Position numbers and translations under genes: made by a program
DNA from: Phascolomyces articulosus
Lineage: Eukaryota > Mucoromycota > Mucoromycetes > Mucorales > Lichtheimiaceae
Direction of reading: 5' to 3'
Assembly (NCBI GenBank): GCA_025677815.1
Contig: JAIXMP010000011.1
Location: forward strand, 682,001-746,000
Length of the DNA: 64,000 nucleotides
Notes under the pieces: model-generated
The model's database searches: none
What the model saw: the letters and a program-made list of their open reading frames with translations, nothing else
Told to the model about the DNA's origin: nothing
Shown: positions 56,538 through 64,000 of the stretch, piece after piece
Numbering within the stretch: the first letter of the stretch is position 1
How the letters are laid out: every line of letters starts with the position of its first letter

Positions 56538-59500
56538 GCTTTTTTTTATCTTTTTTTGTACAAATATAATCATGAATATGTATTACGTTGTATCATAATG
56601 CCCTTCCACGTATCAAAATGTCTTCCTTCTCATAATACTTTTTTTTTGACATTTTTAGCTTACTAGTAATAGTATTGTGCAATAAACCATTTATCACTTA
56701 CTCTATATTACGTAACATAAAAGTGACCGGACCAACTGGAAAAAAGAATAAGAAACCGAGTTTATTATGATAGATGATTTGAAGAAATTGGACTCTTATT
56801 TTATCAAGTATATGATGGAATATCTCCAAATTATATATAAATACTATCCAAAATAAGAAAATATGTTTCACTTTTTTGAATAGTTCAATGATAAATCATT
56901 GAAAAACATATCCTTTCTCATCTTGTTTTTTTAAAAAAAAACGTGTTAAAACAACATCAAATACGCATACTCCTTTTTGCGTTATTTATATTATTATAAT
57001 ACCTCATCCACCAATTTACACAGTAAATATGCCAATTAAAATGAAAACAAATATTTATTATAAAAATAGCTCGTTTTTGATAAATCATTGATGATGGATT
57101 GCGTGGCGCTGTATAAATAAAAAAAAATAATCTTTTTTTGTTTGTTTTTTCTATATAGAAATATATAAAGGTAAGACCATGTTTTTGTGAAACGACAGCA
57201 ACTTGTTTACAATGGTACCCAGGCAAAAAAGAATTGCTACCAAGCGAATGGTTTCTATTAACTAGGCTAACCATTCCATGAACACGTTTTTTTTTGTTTT
57301 GTTTTGTCTTTTGTCATGGAATAATAAACCGTGTCAATGTTTCATCGGTTTATCGTGGGGAAATAATAATTAAGCTATTATCCGATAAAGTTCATTCTAA
57401 AATATCATATTGATAGATGGATGATAGATAGAATAGACCCCAATGATTGTCTTTTTTTTCCAAAAGTAAAAAACAAGGAGCATCTGATATTGTATCACTA
57501 TGAGAAGCATCCTTTTTTGAAATACAACCAACATTGTCGTTTATCGGTCAGTCCCGTCCGTCACTCTCACCCAAAATGCGTTTACGTTCGTCTATCGTTT
57601 ATAAAAGTTATTTGATGACCAAGAAAGAAGATTTCCCAATTCCCATTTAACCGAATTCTGTACATTCTGATGTACAACAAAAAAAAAAGATGACTTGAAC
57701 TTTAAAATAAAAACCATGTTTTTTTTAACAAAGAAAAACAAAAGCGTGGCATCCCTGCATCTTCTTCAACCACTCAGAAGCTACACAAATTCATTGCATG
57801 TCTACGTACAGAATGTGTTCGATCAATCAATATAGAGTCTATTCAGTCTATAAATCTACTCAACGAGTGATCTACTACTACACTTGGTAAAAAAAAAAGA
57901 CAATCCATTCATGATCTTGAACCAAACAAAATCAACCATGAGAAAGAGAGACCTTCTTTTTGAAAAAGATTCGGGGGGGAGGACTTGTGGTAACACATTA
58001 ACGAATCGCGTATTACGTACACAACAGAAAAATTCTGGAACTCAATAAAACTGTGGAGTAAAACTATATTATAAATAAAACTGGGACACATATAGCTAAC
58101 ACACCATAGGTATAGCTTAATAACAACTTGTGAACGAAGCCCTTTCATTTTTTTTTTTTTTGCTTTATTATATTTTCTCACGATCCCATAAACGGATGGC
58201 TTGAGATTTTTTTATGTTAAATTTGGGTAAATAAAAAAAAATGGATGTGTGTGCGTGTGCGTGTGAGAATATATAAAACTTGTGCTTTTCAACAAACAAC
58301 AACAAGATGTAGGATTTAGTGAATTAGCGCCACCCCATATTGGTACTTTTAGGCAGGTGTTATTCACATGGAATGAAAAATGTAAAATTTTTACCGTAAA
58401 GGGGATTATTGTGAACCTGGTTTGTATAGAGAAAGAATGACACCATTATTTATTTACGTTTTGTTCTAAAATATAATGAGATACGCAATATTTTGTATGG
58501 TTTCATATCCTACTAGTACATAGTAATAGCCTCATGGTAATAGATAGATTAGAATGATTGATATATAATAATAATAATAATAATGATGATGATGATGATG
58601 TTATGTTTATATAGATGGAAAATACTACATATCATTTATTATAACAAACGTAATATTGTTTTGTAAACAATTGTATCGCGACAAAAGTGACATTTTAAAA
58701 CGTCTGAACGTCCTCATCCTTTTTTATTATTATAATAATAAATGAAATCAGATCTGATGACTTTTCTCTCTCTCTCTCCTTTATTATTATTTACTCTGTA
58801 TATGCAAACGATGATGCCAATGAAATCAAACAAAATAAGCCAATAATAGTGAAACTCATTTTAGCGTGCTAATATGTTAAAGATCACCTGTTTCATGGAT
58901 GGCCAACTAAAATGGGGAAAGTCAAGATCAAATGAGGTAGTCAAACAAAATTAAGTGATGTGAAGATGCATATTCCTAGTTCTTTATAATAATATAAAAA
59001 CCTTAAATGCAGTTAACTTTAAAAAAAGTTTATATCCATGACGCCGATAGATAAATGATGCCCAGTAACAACAATGAAAGGGTTTTTTTCTGCTGATCAT
59101 TCTCGTCGTCATCGAAGGAAACCCACATACTTTTTTATTTTTATTTTTATTTGTTACTTGCATAAGTATTCCATTTATCGACGAACACCCAACGACGTCA
59201 GAGAGATAAAAAGCCCAATAACTTTGTTTCGATTTTAAAGATGATGATGATAATGTAATACATATGGAATTTTAGTTTTATTAAAAATGATCTGGATCGG
59301 GTCCCTTCGTCTTTTATTTCTTCACGATATTTTTCAGGAAAAAATCAAAATGTTATTTTTGATTTAGTATAGTGTTTTGATCTATAACATCTATGATTGA
59401 ATAGAAAAAATCTCTCATTATTTGTACGTAGATGTTTCGTTGTCATCTTTGACTTATTGTTGCGTAACAACAACTCACAGGCTACATACACAATACATCA

Positions 59501-59661
59501 AGGACGAGAGATGTAACATTGGCTCATTTTATGCTCCAGCTTTTTTTTTTTATTAACGAAAAATAGAAAAAAAAATAACTCCGTTCCAGGCTTGTAATAT
59601 TTTGTTTTTTTTCCTTTGTTGTTGTTTGAAATCAGTCAAAAAAAAAAAAAGTACATACATA
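56538..59661. other. Gene-poor AT-rich stretch
   Basis: About 3.1 kb with no supported gene. ATA/ATG trinucleotide repeats at about 58,567-58,600, a TG/CG-alternating tract near 58,245-58,265. The short ORFs here lack any recognisable content. Confidence 0.5.
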
Positions 59662-60366
59662 ATGAACGTCGCTCGTGAAGCATTGTCTAAAATCTCCCCC
59701 AAGCCATCAGTCTTTTCCAAAGGTGGAAAGAACTTGTATGAAGTTTTAAGTATTCTTCCTGAATCGGGTATTGGTAGTCGCGTGGTATGTTTTATTATTA
59801 TTATTATTTTGGTGCACACGCATGTCAAAATAATAAAAAAAAAAGAATACTAATCGTTTGAACAATCGGAATGTTGGTTATATATAGACACCTAATCAAT
59901 TTGCCAATAACCCAGCACTTAAGGATAGTTATTATGAAATCACCAAAGTTCACTTAAAACCTGTATGTTTCACGCGCTATCGGTTTATTTTATATATATA
60001 TATATATGTACCTTGAAGTCAAAGAAGATAGACTTACCAAAATTGTATGTTCATTTTTTTACTACCAAATTTAGGGATTAAAACATGGTCGTGCATGGGG
60101 TGTTCAAGTCTTGAAAGGTAAGAAGCTCATATATATCTATATTATAAAAAGAAAACGTGACATCTCTTTCTTTCTGTGTATTTGTGGTTGGGGGAGAGAT
60201 TGAGATGGGTGAGGTTAGAATCATTCATTCGATCGATAGACAGGTAAAAAGGAATGGCTCATTCAATGGATATATATATATTGATTTGATAGGACGAACA
60301 ATGGAAAATGGTAAACCAGTTAAAATTCGAGGTGGATTAAAGTACAAATGGAAATTGTATGCATAA
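59662..60366 (+). CDS. Mitochondrial small-subunit ribosomal protein mS34
   Basis: Four exons in phase: 59,662-59,784, 59,888-59,962, 60,075-60,117 and 60,293-60,366, giving 104 residues. The protein would be a structural subunit of the mitochondrial ribosome small subunit. Segments supporting mS34 are NLYEVLSILPESGIGSRVTP, YYEITKVHLKPG, LKHGRAWGVQVLKGRTMENG, and KPVKIRGGLKYKWKLYA, which follows the family pattern 'Y.v..v.p...GraWG...f.G......iRg.lk..W'. The N-terminus (MNVAREALSKI) is basic and amphipathic as for matrix import. The final acceptor (TAG at 60,290-60,292) was chosen because it alone joins LKG to RTMENG in phase. The family is recognised from short motifs, so moderate confidence. 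Confidence 0.75.
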
Positions 60367-61726
60367 GAAAGGGAGATGAAACGACGTAATTGAAAATCAT
60401 CATTATCACAACGATACACACAACTTCACTATAAGAACAACAGCATTAAGAGAATCGTACGATTTAGAAAATGACCTTTGTGCATATAAGATAATATAAT
60501 AATATATGTATAAAACCCTCCCCTCATTTGCATTTCATACATACACACACACACACCTAACAACCTGTAATATACCTGCAGGGTTCTCATTCTTTTTTTT
60601 CTTTTTTTTTCTTTATACATTAAATAAAAATATCCTCTTTTTAATATTTTATCATTGATACGATGGGTGCATATATATCAGGTTAGGCTCAGTTTGTATA
60701 TAAGATAACATGGTTTATAAATATATGGTTCCAATCTTATGCGGCACAATCAACGCAAAAAAAAAACCAAATGGTAGAACGTTTCACAATAGATTAGATA
60801 CTTTTCGAGAATCCACCTGATAAGCAAAAAAAAAAAGAGGCTGTTCATTATTTTATATCTATATTGGATTTGGATAAGCATACTGATGAATGATAATGGG
60901 AAATGAGAGAGAGTGTGTGTGTGGTGATATATTAATAGATTCAATTTACACACTTTACTTACTATATACTACTCAGCACCGGTTACTTTTTTGATGGGAT
61001 GGACGTTGATCCCGTATAATTTAAATAACTATTAGCCATTGGAAATAATAATCACTCAAAATTATTTGTTTAATTTTTGAATAGTAAATAACGGGTTTAT
61101 ATTATCCCTTTGCATAGGGAACTACACTTGAGAGAGGTCTTTTTTATAAACGGGAAAAAGTTCACTCTGTGACACCCTTTTCTTTTCTGATAACGTGTGT
61201 TTTTTCCTCTTTCCACCCCCCACTTATTTTTTTAAGGTCATGGCTTTCGCACATGGCACAAGGTTTTTTTTTTCGAATCAGAGCGTGTGATATATATATA
61301 ATAACGTTTCAATGTGTGAAATTTAATAAAGAAAGAGTCATTTGTTTATAATAATAAACATAAACAAAATGCAAAAGAGGAACGTTTATCCATATTTTGA
61401 TATATAGAAATAGAAATAGAATAGAAGATTTTGTTTAATATATTTTGGTTATATATATTTTTTTTGGAAGGGTAAAGAAGGAATTTGTCTAAAGAAGAGT
61501 TTAAAATATACAATTATACATAATAAAAAAAACACAAAAAATAAGGATTTGGAATAGAAGTGTTACTATGTTACAAAATGGAGATGGATACGAATAAAAA
61601 AAAAAAAGATGGATTTTTTTTTTTTGGAGGATTTGTGAAAGGAAGGAGGGGACGGGATGGATATAACTAATGGGATGATAATAATAATGAATAATATTTA
61701 CGAAGTAAAAGTGTCTAATATAAAAG
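60367..61726. other. Convergent intergenic region of mS34 and the protein kinase
   Basis: 1.36 kb, very AT-rich, with homopolymers and a (CA)n tract near 60,541-60,556. No gene seen. Confidence 0.5.
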
Positions 61727-63549
61727 TTATTTTTTCTTGTGTTGTTGATGTGTAGGTCGACAATGATAATGGCGCCAGCCATTGTCTAATTCACCATCAT
61801 TACACATTTCCATGGATTTCATCCAAGGTGTTTCCAAGGCTTGTTCGACTGTAAATCGAGTTTTTGGATTAGGATCTAACATACCCGCCAAACATTCGAT
61901 TTCAGGTGCTGTGATATCTTTCCAAAGATTACATTTTTCACCAGCATCTCGTTGTTGACAATATAAACCAAATTCTTCATCACCACCATCTTTGGCATTG
62001 GCAGCAACATCAGCAGGAGAACCTGGTTTGGCACCAGGGACAGGTTTGGCACGGTAAAAAGAAGCACGGAAAGGTAACATTTGTGTACGAATACAATAAT
62101 AAGTGACGGCTGCACTCCAAATATCAAAAGCACGACCATCGTACCCATCTTGTTCGTTTTTCAATTGCCACATTTCGGGGGACCAGAAAGGTTCAGAACC
62201 ACACCATTTATGACAAAGACGAGCACAACAATCTTCGTTATCTTTACTTGTTGAAAAAGAATGGGAAGAAGTGTTGTTGTTGGTTTCTTCTTGTACGACC
62301 ATATCGGCCGTACCAAAATCGGCAATCTTGAGTGTTCCACCTTCAGATAACACTAAATTCTCAGGCTTGATATCACGATGGGCAATTCCAAGTTGATGAA
62401 TATGTTGTAATCCTAACAAGAGTTGTTTGAATAAACAACCTTGTTCATTCAAAGACATGGTAGGACGTTCTTGTAATAAATTGAATAAATCACCACCAGT
62501 ACACTATTAATAAATTTAAAGTTAATTCCAATGTTAAGTACAAAAGGGGGGGTAAGGGATCGTGTGAAAAATAATGAAAAAAAAAATCATACATATTCCA
62601 TTACAGCACACCAACGATCGCGTTCATCTTTGACTAAATCTAAAGTATCAATGACATTGATATGACCGGACACTTTTTTGCTAATGAAATATTCATTTTG
62701 CATGCGTTGATTATAATCATATTCGGATTCCGTTGTTTTTTCACGTTTCTTGAATTCTTTTACAGCGAGTACACGACCCTTGGCTCTTACTAATCGGATC
62801 ACCGCTGTAGCACCGCTAGCGACATTTTTTTTCGAAGTAGCGCCCATGCCTTTGCAATTTTGTTCGGGTTTCACATAAGGACCATATTTTTCTGCCAATC
62901 GTTCATATCGTTTTTTAGAAGAAGAAGAAGTAGCACTGGTTGTCGATGATAAAGAGGAAGATAATTGACGAGTGGATGAAGGAGGTGAAGCAGTGGAAGG
63001 AGAAAGGGAGGTTGGAGAGATATTTCCACTTTGACTTGATCGTGGTTTCCATGACAAGGAGAGTTTGTTCCATTTACTGCTGACAGAACTACCATAACTA
63101 TGTAAACTACTGGATCCACTACTACGACGACTTTTACTAGAAACTTGACTTCCTCGTCGTTTACGTTCTTTGTCACAATGGTCATGATCGTCCTGATGTT
63201 GACTGCCACCCATAGGTGTCATGCGTAAACCGGCTCGGATATGACCACCGGCATGTTGCAACATGTTCTGAAATCGACCACCGCTTGATGATTTTTTGAT
63301 AGGTTCAGGAGCGACAGGTGGTAATTGTTGATGTTTAGGTGGAGAAGTAGAAGTGGGTACTTGATGATGTGTAGTAGATACAGAAGAACAACTGCTACTT
63401 CTTGTATCTCCCGTAGAAATAGAAGATGATAATCCTGGTGGACGATTTTCATCTTGTTGTAAAGGATCAATAGCTTCAGGTGAACTGGAACGAGGGATCA
63501 TTAACCAATCCCCATCATGAGCGTGATACTTTTGTGAGAGAACAGACAT
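61727..63549 (-). CDS. Serine/threonine protein kinase, fungal HAL4/HAL5-like
   Basis: Minus strand, two exons (63,549-62,593 and 62,503-61,727), phase 0, 577 residues; ATG 63,549 begins [20 protein letters not shown]. The first ~200 residues are Ser/Thr/Pro-rich and probably disordered. The kinase domain begins near residue 225 ([20 protein letters not shown]), with a weak Gly-rich loop ([12 protein letters not shown]), VLAVK (Lys264), HRDIKPEN (361-368) and DFG (381-383). [10 protein letters not shown] replaces the usual APE segment and [14 protein letters not shown] follows. The YGPYVKP lead-in and substrate-loop style match the fungal NPR/HAL kinase group, which stabilises nutrient and ion transporters at the plasma membrane. 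All catalytic residues are present. Group assignment is by resemblance; which transporter it would regulate is unknown. Confidence 0.9.
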
Positions 63550-64000
63550 ATTCAATACATGTAATGAGGGGGGGTATAAATATATAAAAGTATATATATA
63601 TATATATATATATAAGAAAGTAATGAAATAAAAAAAAAATAAAAATAAAAAAATAAAAAAAAGGGGAATGAAAATTAAAGAGAAAAGGAAAGGGAAATAA
63701 AATCAAAAATCAAAAAAAGGTTGCTATTTAAATAAAAAAAAAAAAAAAAGCTATGTGGCGAATAATAGCTTTAAAAATACGCAAAAGGGTGGGGGGAGAG
63801 AGGAAAAGGACAACCAAGTGGCAACACACAAAAAAAAAAAAAAAAAAAAAAAGATGGGTTTTTTCTTTTCCAATTGGATTGGTGAGTCTCTCTGAGTTTT
63901 AAAAAAGATTTTTTTTCTATTCTACCAGCCAAAAACCATGCGGGGGAAAGCGGTTTCTTGGGGGGTTATTCTTCTATAAGGAGAAAAAAAGTGATCATTG
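63550..64000. other. 5' flank of the kinase gene
   Basis: AT microsatellite (about 63,591-63,613) and several long A-runs, then a G-rich stretch. The start of the next locus, if any, is not visible. Confidence 0.5.

Noticed and set aside
62871..63470. Leu/Val-rich ORFs on the minus strand inside the kinase gene.
   Set aside because: Alternate-frame readings of the Ser-rich N-terminal exon of the kinase.

Overview
The window is AT-rich nuclear DNA from a filamentous fungus. It has short GT/AG introns (about 60-160 bp), T-rich tracts before the acceptors, long homopolymers, and compact genes separated by decayed transposon-rich stretches. Several features suggest an early-diverging fungus, most likely Mucoromycota: TPR/F-box/leucine-rich-repeat proteins, Tc1/mariner, Helitron, LINE and zinc-ribbon (Fanzor/TnpB-like) relics. 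That assignment is inference from sequence style, because no marker locus is present. Gene models were built by hand from frame continuity and splice signals; coordinates are exact where the frame closes.

Layout. 1-835: 3' end of a zinc-type alcohol dehydrogenase/quinone reductase. 1546-1836: small secreted cysteine-rich protein. 1.8-16.6 kb: gene-poor, with two copies of a dispersed repeat (about 7.49-8.07 and 11.80-12.62 kb), a 20-bp minisatellite, a roughly 190-bp tandem duplication and a possible MULE/SWIM relic. 16.6-22.8 kb: tandem pair of NRT2/CrnA-type nitrate transporters with identical intron positions and phases. 23.3-28.5 kb: two broken F-box genes. 28.6-29.6 kb: relic of a TnpB/Fanzor-like zinc-ribbon protein. 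29,709-31,330: Tc1/mariner element with inverted repeats and TA duplication, inserted just 5' of NAA50 (31.4-32.1 kb). 32.7-42.8 kb is the housekeeping core: NUDIX hydrolase with a C-terminal anchor, PEX11 (minus), NAD kinase, BFR1 (minus) and a single-pass membrane protein. 43.4-48.4 kb: graveyard on the minus strand holding a third F-box/LRR pseudogene, a LINE 3' end and a Helitron helicase fragment. 49.4-56.5 kb: tandem array of three paralogues, plus a relic, of a family I do not recognise. 59.7-60.4 kb: mitochondrial ribosomal protein mS34. 61.7-63.5 kb: HAL-type Ser/Thr kinase (minus).

Functional links are loose, as usual in fungi. The two nitrate transporters are the only obvious pathway unit, and no nitrate or nitrite reductase lies in the window. 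The best candidate for something undescribed is the 49.4-56.5 kb array: multi-exon paralogues with an invariant two-block core, low-complexity N-termini that diverge fast, and two copies whose frames do not close at the same small exon.
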